Shown one piece after another: positions 53,699 through 63,369 of a DNA stretch of 64,000 bases. Numbering within the stretch: position 1 is the first letter of the stretch; each line of letters opens with the position of its first letter. The notes beneath the pieces were generated by a model. It did not search any database. It saw only the letters and a list, made by a program, of their open reading frames with translations, and was not told the origin of the DNA. Source of the stretch: BOKV01 sp049289295 (GTDB lineage: Bacteria; Pseudomonadota; Alphaproteobacteria; Rhizobiales; Rhizobiaceae). Where the stretch lies: positions 1-64,000 of the forward strand of contig JBATLL010000016.1 in assembly GCA_049289295.1 (NCBI GenBank), given 5' to 3'. A program made the position numbers and the translations under genes.

Positions 53699-54916
53699 TC
53701 AGCGCTTGCTGACCAGCATTCTTATGGGGGCAAGGACAAGATAGGTCGCAAACATGGCCGCGACCGCCCAGGCAAAGCCGTGCGGATCGTAGATATCCAT
53801 GACGATTCCCGCCAGCTGCGGCCCCACGACCATGCCGACTGCATAGCACAGGATGAAGGCCGCATTGGCCTGCGCGAGGTCTCGTCCGGACAGTCGCCCG
53901 CCAAGATGCGCCAGCCCGATCGTGTACATGCCGGCCGTCACGCCGCCCCACACGAATATGCCAGCAATGAGCAGCTTTGGTTCGTTGATCGCGAAGGGCA
54001 GGGCAGCAAGACCCGCCGCGCCGACAAAGGCGCACCAGAACAGTATCCAGCGCTTGTCACGCACCCTGTCGGACAACAGGCCGAGCGGAATCTGCAGCGC
54101 CACATTGCCGAAGGCCAGGACGGTCAGCAGCAATGATATCTGTGTCTCATCATAGCCCGTGCGAGCGCCATAGACCGGAAACAGTGCAAGGCCAGCCTGC
54201 TCCGCCGCACCGAAGACGAACGCCGCCGCAGTCGCTGAAGGTACCAGCCACACATAGCGCAATACCGAGCGCGTCTGGATATCCCCTTCCAGCACCGGTT
54301 GGCGCGTGCGTGCTGCCAATGCGGGAATGGTCGAGGCGACAATGACGATGATGCCGATAGTGAAGGGCAGGGAGCCCTGACTGCCAATAATCGCCAGGAT
54401 GGCGGGACCGGCTGAAAAACCGATGCTCAGGACCGTCGCATAGATGCCGAGGATCAGCCCCCTGCGCGTCGAAGGCGCGGCGCTGTTGATCCAGAACTCG
54501 CTCAGGACAAAGGAGGCAGTGATCGCACCATGAAAGGAGATGCGCAGAACGAACCAGGCTTCGATGGACGGCAGCAGGTAGAAGCCGGCAAGGCTTGCTG
54601 CAGCGATGAGCGCTGCGCCAACCAGCGTGTTGACGATGCCGAGCCAGCGTGCAAGCGGGTTGACGAACGGCACGGCAAGGATCGAGGCAAGGCCGGCCAT
54701 GGCGGTATTGGCACCGATCAGGGTCGGCGAATAACCGCGCTGTTCCATCAGGATGCTCAGCAGCGGGAATGAAAGCCCGATGGCAACGCCAACCGAGGAA
54801 ATCGTGGCGATGGCCGCCATGATCGAGACAATGTCCAGCTTGCCGGGTCCTTCCGGCGCCTTGGGCACTTCGCCGCCCACCGGCATTCCAAATGTGTTTT
54901 CGGCGGTGCCGGTCAA
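53699..54916 (-). CDS. Major facilitator superfamily transporter
   Basis: A 405-residue protein with about 12 membrane helices in two halves. It begins with a short cytosolic stretch, and the loop GLLSDRVRDKRWIL between helices 8 and 9 (a GxxxDRxGR-type motif) is typical of the MFS. Substrate unknown. It is placed between the NUDIX gene and rpmG, in the same direction. Confidence 0.88.
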   Translation of the reverse strand: MTGTAENTFGMPVGGEVPKAPEGPGKLDIVSIMAAIATISSVGVAIGLSFPLLSILMEQRGYSPTLIGANTAMAGLASILAVPFVNPLARWLGIVNTLVGAALIAAASLAGFYLLPSIEAWFVLRISFHGAITASFVLSEFWINSAAPSTRRGLILGIYATVLSIGFSAGPAILAIIGSQGSLPFTIGIIVIVASTIPALAARTRQPVLEGDIQTRSVLRYVWLVPSATAAAFVFGAAEQAGLALFPVYGARTGYDETQISLLLTVLAFGNVALQIPLGLLSDRVRDKRWILFWCAFVGAAGLAALPFAINEPKLLIAGIFVWGGVTAGMYTIGLAHLGGRLSGRDLAQANAAFILCYAVGMVVGPQLAGIVMDIYDPHGFAWAVAAMFATYLVLAPIRMLVSKR

Positions 54917-54949
54917 TGCGGTTCACCTTCGCAGGGAATTGGCCATTCG

Positions 54950-55753
54950 CTACAGGATCTTCTTGTGAAACTTGCCATGCAGCGAAAAATAGAATGGGGC
55001 CGAATGTTCGGGATCAAGCCAGGGATCATGCTTGAGGCGGTTCATCAGTTCGACAAGCATCACCCGCGTTATCTCGCGCGTGTCGGTATTGATTGCGTCC
55101 TGCGGTCTGATCCACTGCAATTCTTCCAGTTCGCCACTGGGTTTGAACCCTCCTTCGGGCGTATGTGCGATTTCGTCCGCGCGCAGCATGAAGAACCAGG
55201 TATCGAAACGCCGTGGCGGTCCAGGCGGAGTGATCGCACGCGACAGGAGTTTCAGCCCCGAAATCGCGGGCACGAGCCCTGAATGCGAAAAATCGGCCCA
55301 GTCCGGGTGTGCAATTCGTTCATGGCTATCGCGCCCGACAAGAATGCCCGTTTCCTCGCCCAGCTCGCGCACAGCAGCCATTCCAAGTGCGCGGGCCATG
55401 CGCTTGCTCGGCCTGCCGCGCAGGTTTCGAACGAGCTTTTCCTCGGTCGGCGCATTTAGTTCATCCGCACTGAGGACAGAACCGTCCGCACGGTCAACCG
55501 ACCCGCCTGGGAAGACGAGCGCGCCGGGCATGAATTTGAGATTGCGATTGCGCTTGCCCATCAGGATTCGCTCCTGGCCCGGCTTGCCGTCAATGACAAC
55601 GATGGTGGCGGCGTTTCGCGGCGTGATCGCGCGCGCATCCGAGCGTAGCCGCTGACGCATCTTTCGCATCTGCGGAGAGTTGATCATGGTCTCGATGCGC
55701 TCGATCTCCGAATTGCCAAGCACACGTTCGCCAGCTTCTTCCCTAGTCTTCAT
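54950..55753 (-). CDS. NUDIX hydrolase
   Basis: A 267-residue hydrolase. The Nudix box is in GMAAVRELGEETGIL with the preceding glycine region (NRNLKFMPGALVFPGGSVDRADG), and a later helical part resembles NUDT19-type enzymes. Substrate not clear, perhaps CoA derivatives or a dinucleotide. Start at ATG 55753, overlapping the DUF983 gene by 11 bp; a TTG at 55762 is possible. Confidence 0.88.
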   Translation of the reverse strand: MKTREEAGERVLGNSEIERIETMINSPQMRKMRQRLRSDARAITPRNAATIVVIDGKPGQERILMGKRNRNLKFMPGALVFPGGSVDRADGSVLSADELNAPTEEKLVRNLRGRPSKRMARALGMAAVRELGEETGILVGRDSHERIAHPDWADFSHSGLVPAISGLKLLSRAITPPGPPRRFDTWFFMLRADEIAHTPEGGFKPSGELEELQWIRPQDAINTDTREITRVMLVELMNRLKHDPWLDPEHSAPFYFSLHGKFHKKIL

Positions 55754-56156
55754 GTCCGCCAAATCCGTGCATCCGCAGCGCCCACTGGCATCCGATCACC
55801 GCCCCCTTGATGGGGCGCATGGTCGCGAAAGAAAAGACGAGAGCAGCACCTGCAGTGGCAAAGGTCATGGGCCACATGGGTATGTCGACCAGCACCATCA
55901 GCATGAGCATCACGCCCACGACAAGATGTCCGGTGACAAAGATGTTGAGATAGGCAGGCAGGTCGTCCGCCCGGTGATGGTCCAATTGTTCCCCGCACGT
56001 CTCGCATTTCGCCGGCGTTGTCAGAAATCCCTTGAACAGCGAACCCGATCCGCAATTGGGACAATGGCAAGATGCACCACGCAACATGGAGCGCAGGACA
56101 GGACGGCTTTCTTCGCCATATTTTACCCCGGTTTCAAATCGATCCATGCTGCTCAT
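55743..56156 (-). CDS. DUF983 membrane protein with zinc ribbon
   Basis: A 137-residue protein: an N-terminal CPNCG...CETCG zinc ribbon (residues about 32-55) followed by two membrane helices (about 70-92 and 97-113). Found next to rnr in many rhizobia. Function unknown. ATG 56156 is used; ATG 56147 with AAGGA upstream is an alternative. Confidence 0.87.
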   Translation of the reverse strand: MSSMDRFETGVKYGEESRPVLRSMLRGASCHCPNCGSGSLFKGFLTTPAKCETCGEQLDHHRADDLPAYLNIFVTGHLVVGVMLMLMVLVDIPMWPMTFATAGAALVFSFATMRPIKGAVIGCQWALRMHGFGGHED

Positions 56157-56161
56157 CCTTG

Positions 56162-58474
56162 TCAGTGCCTTCCCTTTGGCTTGCCGCCGCGCTTGCCGCC
56201 CTTGGGCCCGGTGCGTGGTCCGCCGAATTTCCTGCCCCTCGATGATGGTACGCGCTTGTTGGTGCGCAGTGACCGCGGCAGGCCGGGGGAGGGATTGCCG
56301 GGCGATATCATTTCGAAGCGAAGTGCCCCGGCAGTGGGAGCTGCTTCTGCGAGCCTGACCTCAACAATCTGGCCCATCTGGTATACCAGACCACTGTCGG
56401 CACCAATCAACGCGTAACTGGCTTCATCGAAATGCTGATACTCGTCAGCCACGAGCGATATTGGAACAAAGCCGTCTGCGCCAGTGTCGGCAAGCGTGAC
56501 AAAGAGACCCGCTCTTGTCACGCCGGTAATGCGCCCGGTGAAGCGTTCGCCTATTCGCTCGCTCAGATGCATGGCGATCAGCCGGTCGATCGTTTCCCGC
56601 TCTGCCTGCATCGCGCGCCGTTCGGTCATGGAAATGTCGGCGGCGATTTCCTCCAGCATTTCTTCCTGATCGCGCTGCAGGCCGCCTTCGCCCAGCCCGC
56701 AGGCCGCCACGAGCGCTCGATGAACGATGAGGTCGGCATACCTGCGGATGGGGGAGGTGAAATGCGCGTACCTGGCCAGGTTCAACCCGAAATGTCCAAT
56801 ATTGTCCGGGCTGTATATGGCTTGCGATTGTGACCGCAGGACGACCTGGTTGACCAGCTCTTCCTTGTCGCCACCCTTGATGGCCGACAGGATGCCATTG
56901 AAATGGTGAGGGCGCAGGCTGCCACCCCTGATCAGGCTCAGATTGAGCGTCTTGAGGAACTCGCGCAGTGATTCGAGCTTGTCCAGGGACGGCTGGTCAT
57001 GGACCCGATAAATCAGCTTGGAATGCTTGCGTTCCAGCGTCTCGGCAGCCGCAACATTGGCCTGGATCATGAATTCCTCCACGAGCCGATGCGCATCGAG
57101 CCGGTCAGGAACCACGATTCGGTCAACCGTGCCGTCTTCCTTCAGCAGGACTTTTCGTTCCGGCAGGTCCAGTTCAAGCGGTTCACGAGCATCACGCCCG
57201 CGTTTCAGGCAACGATAGGCTTCCCAAAGGGGTTTCAGGACCGGTTCCAGCAACAAGGCGGTCTTTTCATCCGGCTTGCCATCAATCGCAGCCTGGGCTT
57301 GCGGATAGGCAAGTTTTGCATGGCTGCGCATCACGATCCGGTGGAATTCGTGCTTGCTCTTGCGGCCATCGGGCGCGAACCACATCCGCACGGCCAGAGC
57401 AGGGCGGTCTTCGCCTTCGCGCAGCGAACACAGGTCGTTCGAAATCCGCTCCGGCAGCATCGGCACGACCCTGTCGGGGAAATAGACCGAGTTGCCGCGG
57501 TTGAGCGCTTCGCGGTCCATCGCACTGGCAAACCGCACATACCAGCTCACATCTGCAATCGCGACGGTGACGACATGGCCACCCGTAACATCGGGATCGG
57601 GCTGTGCATGAATGGCGTCGTCATGATCCTTCGCATCGGCCGGATCGATGGTGAGAAGCGGCAATGCGCGCCAGTCCTCATGCTTCGATCCGCTCGTTCC
57701 CGTTTGCAATGGCCTTGCGTCCGATGCTTCGGCCATGACCTTTTCGGGAAACACATGCGGAATGCCGTTGGCATGGATGGCGATCATGGATGCCGCCTTT
57801 TCCGTCGCCAGCGAACCGATCACGCGCACCACGCGACCGCGCTTCAGCCCAAGGCGTCCGCCCCGCGAGACCTGCACCTCGACAAGATCCTTGTCCTTCG
57901 CTTCGCCAAGGCCGTCGGCATCAAGCTCGATTTCCTCCTGGCGCTTGGCAATGGGCAGCAACCGGATGATGGCGCCATCAATCCGCACGACACCCAGAAC
58001 GGCATCCCTGCGCTTGTCGAGAACCTTGATGACCCGCGCGGTATAGTTCCCGCGTTTCTCGTCCGGTTCGAGGCGCGCCAGAACCCGGTCGCCAAGCCCG
58101 GCCACAACCGCATTCTTACCCCTGGGCGTGCGGATGGAAACAATGGGCGGCTTGCCGGATATCTGCTCGTCCCAGGCAGCAGGACGCGCCAGCAGGCCGC
58201 CATCGGAATCACGCGTTACGATGTCGATGACCGAGACACGCGGCAGATCGCCGGTTCGCGCAAGCTTCTTGCCACTCTTGCCGATCAGGCCTTCTGCCGC
58301 CAGTTGGCGCAGCATCGCCTTCAATTCGATGCGGTCCGAACCCTTGATGCCGAAGGCGCGGGCGATTTCGCGCTTGCCGGTCTCGCCTGGATTGTCCGAT
58401 ATCCAGGCGAGAACCTGTTCGCGCGTCGGGAAAGGCGCCTTGCCTGTCGGGTCTGACGGCGGTTTCCTTGCCAT
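56162..58474 (-). CDS. rnr: Ribonuclease R
   Basis: A 770-residue 3-to-5 exoribonuclease that can degrade structured RNA. Cold-shock-type N-terminal domains precede the RNB catalytic domain, with the metal-binding aspartates in TIDPADAKDHDDAIHA; the S1 domain (RFTGRITGVTRAGLFVTLADTG, about 645-720) is followed by a basic, Arg/Lys/Gly-rich tail. The ATG abuts the topA stop (TGAATG). Confidence 0.96.
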   Translation of the reverse strand: MARKPPSDPTGKAPFPTREQVLAWISDNPGETGKREIARAFGIKGSDRIELKAMLRQLAAEGLIGKSGKKLARTGDLPRVSVIDIVTRDSDGGLLARPAAWDEQISGKPPIVSIRTPRGKNAVVAGLGDRVLARLEPDEKRGNYTARVIKVLDKRRDAVLGVVRIDGAIIRLLPIAKRQEEIELDADGLGEAKDKDLVEVQVSRGGRLGLKRGRVVRVIGSLATEKAASMIAIHANGIPHVFPEKVMAEASDARPLQTGTSGSKHEDWRALPLLTIDPADAKDHDDAIHAQPDPDVTGGHVVTVAIADVSWYVRFASAMDREALNRGNSVYFPDRVVPMLPERISNDLCSLREGEDRPALAVRMWFAPDGRKSKHEFHRIVMRSHAKLAYPQAQAAIDGKPDEKTALLLEPVLKPLWEAYRCLKRGRDAREPLELDLPERKVLLKEDGTVDRIVVPDRLDAHRLVEEFMIQANVAAAETLERKHSKLIYRVHDQPSLDKLESLREFLKTLNLSLIRGGSLRPHHFNGILSAIKGGDKEELVNQVVLRSQSQAIYSPDNIGHFGLNLARYAHFTSPIRRYADLIVHRALVAACGLGEGGLQRDQEEMLEEIAADISMTERRAMQAERETIDRLIAMHLSERIGERFTGRITGVTRAGLFVTLADTGADGFVPISLVADEYQHFDEASYALIGADSGLVYQMGQIVEVRLAEAAPTAGALRFEMISPGNPSPGLPRSLRTNKRVPSSRGRKFGGPRTGPKGGKRGGKPKGRH

Positions 58475-61015
58475 TCAGCGTTTTTTCTTGGAGCCGCCAG
58501 CGGCAGCTTTCGCGTCGATCAGTTGTACGGCTTCTTCCAGCGTCACGCCTTGCGGATCCTTGCCCTTCGGCAGGGTCGCGTTGATCTTGCCATGATTGAC
58601 GTAGGGGCCATACCGTCCGTCGCGCACCGTGATCGGCCCACCCTGTGAGGGATGGTCGCCCAGCGTCTTGAGTGCCGCGGGTGTCCCGCCACGCCTGCCG
58701 CCACCCTTGGCATTCTTTTCCGCGAGTGCCGAGACCGCCCGGTTGATGCCCACAGTGAACACTTCGTCCGCGCTTTCCAGATTCGCGAACACACCCTCAT
58801 GCTGGACGAACGGACCATAGCGCCCGATGCCTGCAGTGATCGGCTTGCCCGATTCAGGATGCATCCCCACCTCGCGCGGCAGGGAAAGCAGTAGCAGCGC
58901 CTTTTCCAGATCGATTTCCTCAGCCTTCCAGCCCTTGGGGATGGACGAACGTTTCGCTTCCTTGCCGTCACCCATCTGTACATAGGGACCGAACCGGCCG
59001 GTTCGAAGGCTCACTTCGCCGCCCGTCTGCGGGTCATTGCCAAGGACATTCGGGCCGTCAGTGCCAGCGTCAGCCTCGCCATTGTCCCCCGCACCGAGCT
59101 GGCGCGTGAAGTTACATTCGGGATAGTTCGAGCAGCCCACAAACGCGCCATACCGGCCGACCTTGAGGCTCAGCATGCCATTGGCGCAGCTTGGACAGGT
59201 CCGCGGATTGGAACCATCCTCGCGATCTGGAAATGCCACATGGGCCAGATCCTCGTTGAGGATGTCGAGCACCTGGCTGACCCGCAGGTCCTTGATCTCG
59301 TCGACATTTGCCGAGAACTGTTTCCAGAATTCGCGCAGGACTTCCTTCCAGGACAGTTCACCTGCCGAAATCCGGTCGAGCCGCTCTTCCAGCGCTGCGG
59401 TGAAGTCATATTCGACATAGCGATTGAAGAAGCCTTCGAGGAAGCTCGTAACCAGTCTGCCCTTCGACTGCGGAATGAGTCGCTTCTTTTCTATCCGCAC
59501 ATAGTCGCGGTCTTCCAGCGTGCCCAGGGTGGAGGCGTAGGTGGATGGCCTGCCGATGCCCAGTTCTTCCATGCGCCGGATCAGCGATGCTTCCGAAAAG
59601 CGTGGTGGCGGTTCGGTGAAATGCTGCTTGGCTTCGATACGTTCCCTGGCAGCACTTTCGCCAGCAGCAAGCGCCGGCAGACGTCGTTCGTCTTCTTCGT
59701 CATCCTCGCCGGTCTTCTGATTTTCGTAAGCGGCGAGATAGCCGTCGAAGCGGATAACCGAACCCGTCGCGCGCAGGCGTGCCAGTGACGAACCGTTTTT
59801 GGCGGCAATGTCGACCGTGGTGCGTTCGATTTCAGCCGATTCCATCTGGCTCGCCATCGTGCGCTTCCAGACCAACTCATACAGCTTCATCTGGTCCGCA
59901 TCGAGATACTGGGAAACCTCCTTCGGGCCGCGCGCAATGTCTGTTGGGCGGATGGCTTCGTGTGCTTCCTGGGCGTTCTTGGCCTTGGTGGAATAGACGC
60001 GCGGCTTTTCCGGCACATACCTGTCACCATGGCGACGCGCGATTTCGGCACGGATCGGTCCGATTGCCTCAGGCGCGATCTGCACGCCGTCGGTACGCAT
60101 GTAGGTAATGAGACCCACGGTCTCGCCGCCAATGTCGATGCCTTCATAAAGGCGCTGCGCCACCTGCATGGTCCTGGTGGCGGAAAAGCCCAGTCGGCGG
60201 CTTGCATCCTGCTGCAGGGTCGACGTGGTGAAAGGTGCCCATGGATTGCGCCGCGTCGGCTTGGATTCGACCGAGGCCACCTCGAATGCCGCACCTTCCA
60301 GCATGTCGCGCATGCGCATGGCATCGGTTTCGTTGGTGATGTCCAGCCGGGTCAGCTTCTGCCCGTCAAATTCGGCCAGCCGCGCTTCGAACGCCTGACC
60401 GCCCGCACTGGCAAGAAACGCCGTGATCGACCAGTATTCCTGAGCCTTGAAGGCCTCGATCTCTGCCTCGCGATCACAGACAAGGCGCAGTGCCACGGAT
60501 TGCACGCGTCCCGCTGACCGCGCACCGGGCAGCTTGCGCCACAGCACCGGCGAAAGGGTAAAGCCTACCAGATAGTCGAGCGCTCGCCGCGCCAGATAGG
60601 CATCGACCAGTGGCACGTCGATGCTGCGCGGATTGGCCATCGCATCAAGGACCGCCTTCTTCGTGATGGCGTTGAAGACGACGCGCTCGACTTTCTTGTC
60701 CTTGATCACCTTCTTGGCGTTGAGAACCTGCAGCACATGCCAGGAAATGGCTTCGCCCTCGCGATCCGGGTCGGTCGCCAGGATAAGCTTGTCGGCGTCC
60801 TTGACGGCCTTGGCGATGTCCGCCAGGCGTGTCTTGGACTTGGCGTCAACTTCCCATGACATGGAAAAATCATCGTCGGGAACGACGGAGCCATCCTTGG
60901 CGGGCAAATCGCGAACATGCCCGTAGGATGCCAGGACCTTGTAGTCCTTGCCGAGATACTTGTTGATGGTCTTTGCCTTGGCCGGGGACTCGACGATCAC
61001 GACATTGGACGACAT
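58475..61015 (-). CDS. topA: DNA topoisomerase I
   Basis: An 846-residue type IA topoisomerase that relaxes negative supercoils. TOPRIM motifs: VIVESPAKAKTINKYL and LATDPDREGEAISWH. The catalytic tyrosine is in GLITYMRTDG. The C-terminal part has a Cys4 zinc ribbon (CPSCANGML...CSNYPEC) and several further topoisomerase repeats with degenerate cysteines. ATG 61015 is chosen. Its TGA is directly followed by the rnr ATG. Confidence 0.97.
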   Translation of the reverse strand: MSSNVVIVESPAKAKTINKYLGKDYKVLASYGHVRDLPAKDGSVVPDDDFSMSWEVDAKSKTRLADIAKAVKDADKLILATDPDREGEAISWHVLQVLNAKKVIKDKKVERVVFNAITKKAVLDAMANPRSIDVPLVDAYLARRALDYLVGFTLSPVLWRKLPGARSAGRVQSVALRLVCDREAEIEAFKAQEYWSITAFLASAGGQAFEARLAEFDGQKLTRLDITNETDAMRMRDMLEGAAFEVASVESKPTRRNPWAPFTTSTLQQDASRRLGFSATRTMQVAQRLYEGIDIGGETVGLITYMRTDGVQIAPEAIGPIRAEIARRHGDRYVPEKPRVYSTKAKNAQEAHEAIRPTDIARGPKEVSQYLDADQMKLYELVWKRTMASQMESAEIERTTVDIAAKNGSSLARLRATGSVIRFDGYLAAYENQKTGEDDEEDERRLPALAAGESAARERIEAKQHFTEPPPRFSEASLIRRMEELGIGRPSTYASTLGTLEDRDYVRIEKKRLIPQSKGRLVTSFLEGFFNRYVEYDFTAALEERLDRISAGELSWKEVLREFWKQFSANVDEIKDLRVSQVLDILNEDLAHVAFPDREDGSNPRTCPSCANGMLSLKVGRYGAFVGCSNYPECNFTRQLGAGDNGEADAGTDGPNVLGNDPQTGGEVSLRTGRFGPYVQMGDGKEAKRSSIPKGWKAEEIDLEKALLLLSLPREVGMHPESGKPITAGIGRYGPFVQHEGVFANLESADEVFTVGINRAVSALAEKNAKGGGRRGGTPAALKTLGDHPSQGGPITVRDGRYGPYVNHGKINATLPKGKDPQGVTLEEAVQLIDAKAAAGGSKKKR

Positions 61016-61283
61016 GAAACAACCTGACTGCAATTTGGTGCATGAAAAGCCAGCGTCGCTATCTGGCGCACGCACGGCGCCCCTGAATTGGCTTCTGCAG
61101 CGCCCCGCGTCAAGTGCCGTGGCGCAACGCAGCAGAAAGAAGTGGATACAATTTTTAGTTGTAGTATTGAAAAATTAAATCCTATGCGATAATTGTCCAG
61201 CAGTCGCGGCAGGCGATCGCGGGCAGGGGAAACATCGGGCGGTACAACGCAAACGGGCTTGCAGCCCAACAAAGGTGCGCTCG

Positions 61284-61544
61284 ATGAAGTCCGCTTCCAG
61301 TCCCATGACCCCTCCGGATTTCGAGCCCGTGCAGACCACGGCTCCGGAAAAAGGTCGCCGCGAAACTTACGATGATCGCGAATCGAAACTGGAATACATG
61401 GAACAGATGCTGCGCGAGCTTCGCCTGCTGGCCGTCGGCATTTCCGAATCCACTCTCGCTTACCTGCTGGAAATGGCAATCCTTGAAGCAGGCGAGGCGC
61501 TGCATGTTCACCGATTCCGCGACGGGTTGGCCGAGGACACCTGA
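61284..61544 (+). CDS. Small conserved protein of unknown function
   Basis: An 86-residue soluble protein: disordered Pro-rich N-terminus, then a helical region (RESKLEYMEQMLRELRLLAVG and TLAYLLEMAILEAGEALHV). It has AAAGG before the ATG at 61284 and is the only plus-strand gene in this section. The helical region resembles regulator-like small rhizobial proteins, but I cannot name a family. Confidence 0.65.
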   Translation: MKSASSPMTPPDFEPVQTTAPEKGRRETYDDRESKLEYMEQMLRELRLLAVGISESTLAYLLEMAILEAGEALHVHRFRDGLAEDT

Positions 61545-61570
61545 CCATAAAGCCTGCAGCAATACGGGAT

Positions 61571-62746
61571 TCAGGCCGAAAGCGAGACCCGATTGCCTGC
61601 GTGGCGTTCCAGCCTTCCTGCCAGATCAAGTTCCAGCAGGACCAGTTGCACCTGGCCTGCGCTGGCATCGCAGAAGCGGATGATGTCATCAACCTCGGCA
61701 GGTGTGGGCCCCAATGCACTGATGATGGCGTCGCGAACAGTCTGGTCGGCTTCCTCGACAATGGTGGGGGCGCCCTGCATCTCATTTTCCCACGCTTCAC
61801 CGCCCGGTTCCCCGGCGAGAAACGGCAATTGCGGCTCTCCGTGCGCAGGTGTCACGAGTTCGCGCACATCATCGGCACAGGTGATCAGGGTCGCACCCTG
61901 GCGGATCAGGTGATTTGTGCCCTCCGAGCGCGGATCGAGCGGCGAGCCGGGTACGGCAAACACCAGCCTGCCAATCTCGTTCGCCAGTCTTGCCGTAATC
62001 AGCGAGCCCGAGCGCCGCGCCGCCTCTATCACCACGACGCCCAACGCAAGGCCGGCGATTATCCGGTTTCGCCGCGGAAAATCGATATTGCGCGGTTTCC
62101 AGCCGATCGGCATTTCACTGACCAGCAGCCCGTCATTTTCGATGATCTCCCTTGCTAGCGGGACATTCTCTTCGGGGAAGGGGTGATCAAGCCCTCCTGC
62201 GAAAACCGCGACCGTTCCGGTCGTCAACGAGGCGCGGTGCGCTGCACTGTCTATGCCGCGCGCCAGCCCCGAAACGATGCTGTAGCCGCTTTGGCCCAGT
62301 TCACTGGCCAGGCGCGAGGCGAATTTCTGACCGCTGATGGATGCGTTGCGGGAACCCACCATGGCAAGGCAGGGGCGCTGGGCGGCATCGCTGTTGCCGA
62401 GCATACTGAGCACGGGTGGAGGCGGGTCGAGGCTGCGCAGGAGCGGCGGATAGTCGGGTTCCCCCATTCCGGTAAGGCGTGCGCCTAGCCTGGCGGCGGC
62501 TTCCAGTTCGCGTTCGCCATCCTCGCTCGACGCGATGCGGATCCTGGCCGCAATGCCACCGCGCCGCGCCAGTTCCGGCACTGCTTCCAGTGCCGCCGAA
62601 GCCGTGCCGAAATGGTTTATCAGGTCACGGAAAGTGGCCGGGCCAACATTTTCGCTGCGAATGAGCCTGAGCCAGGCGAGGCGTTGCTGATCGCTGAGTT
62701 TGAAACGCTTGCGCTGTATTCCGGTACCCGGCACAGCGCTGCTCAT
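61571..62746 (-). CDS. dprA: DNA-processing protein DprA
   Basis: A 391-residue protein that loads RecA on incoming single-stranded DNA during transformation. It has an N-terminal SAM-like region (LIRSENVGPATFRDLINHFG), a Rossmann core (MVGSRNASISGQKFASRLASELG, GLARGIDSAAH, RSGSLITARLANEIG), and a C-terminal winged helix. Its start overlaps plsY by four bases (ATGA). Confidence 0.95.
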   Translation of the reverse strand: MSSAVPGTGIQRKRFKLSDQQRLAWLRLIRSENVGPATFRDLINHFGTASAALEAVPELARRGGIAARIRIASSEDGERELEAAARLGARLTGMGEPDYPPLLRSLDPPPPVLSMLGNSDAAQRPCLAMVGSRNASISGQKFASRLASELGQSGYSIVSGLARGIDSAAHRASLTTGTVAVFAGGLDHPFPEENVPLAREIIENDGLLVSEMPIGWKPRNIDFPRRNRIIAGLALGVVVIEAARRSGSLITARLANEIGRLVFAVPGSPLDPRSEGTNHLIRQGATLITCADDVRELVTPAHGEPQLPFLAGEPGGEAWENEMQGAPTIVEEADQTVRDAIISALGPTPAEVDDIIRFCDASAGQVQLVLLELDLAGRLERHAGNRVSLSA

Positions 62747-63357
62747 CCCTTGATGCCGATCTTGCTCTCATTTCCATCGATCAGGCGGGAAATGTTCTGC
62801 CTGTGCCGCCACCACACGATCGCAGCCAGGATCATGAACAGCAGTCCAGGCAGCGGCATGTCGAGAACGAAGAACATGATGGGCGTGACAAGCGTGGCGA
62901 CAATGGCCGACAGCGAACTGTAACGCGATGCGAAAGCGGTTCCCAGCCAGAACGCGGCGAAGATTACCGCCACCTTCCACGAGAAGGGCAGGACGAGGCC
63001 GAGGAACGTTGCAACGCCCTTGCCGCCCTTGAAACGCAGCCAGAGCGGAAAGCAATGCCCGACAAAGGCACCCAGTGCCGCGGGATAGGCCATGACCGGG
63101 TCGAAATGCCGGGCCAGCATGACGGCAGCCGTTCCCTTGAGCGCATCCAGCAGCAATGTTGCCGCTGCAAGCCCCTTGTTTCCGGTGCGCAGCACATTCG
63201 TTGCACCAATGTTGCCAGAGCCGATCTTGCGCACGTCACCTAGTCCGGCCATGCGGGTCAGCACCAGCCCAAAAGGAATGGAACCGATCAGGTAAGAAAG
63301 GGTGAACCACAGCCCGGTGTGGGGCAAGTTATCAAGAAGCTGAACCAAGTCTTGCAT
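62743..63357 (-). CDS. plsY: Glycerol-3-phosphate acyltransferase PlsY
   Basis: A 204-residue membrane enzyme with about six helices that transfers acyl groups from acyl-phosphate to glycerol-3-phosphate, the first step of phospholipid synthesis. The motif GSGNIGATNVLRTGNKG (about 45-61) and KGGKGVATFLG (about 109-119) are the conserved loops. It lies between the dihydroorotase-like gene and dprA. Confidence 0.95.
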   Translation of the reverse strand: MQDLVQLLDNLPHTGLWFTLSYLIGSIPFGLVLTRMAGLGDVRKIGSGNIGATNVLRTGNKGLAAATLLLDALKGTAAVMLARHFDPVMAYPAALGAFVGHCFPLWLRFKGGKGVATFLGLVLPFSWKVAVIFAAFWLGTAFASRYSSLSAIVATLVTPIMFFVLDMPLPGLLFMILAAIVWWRHRQNISRLIDGNESKIGIKG

Positions 63358-63369
63358 TTCTACCTCTTG

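Noticed and set aside
56999..58456. 485-codon plus-strand frame opposite rnr
   Set aside because: Shadow of the rnr coding strand; composition is that of reversed RNase R codons.
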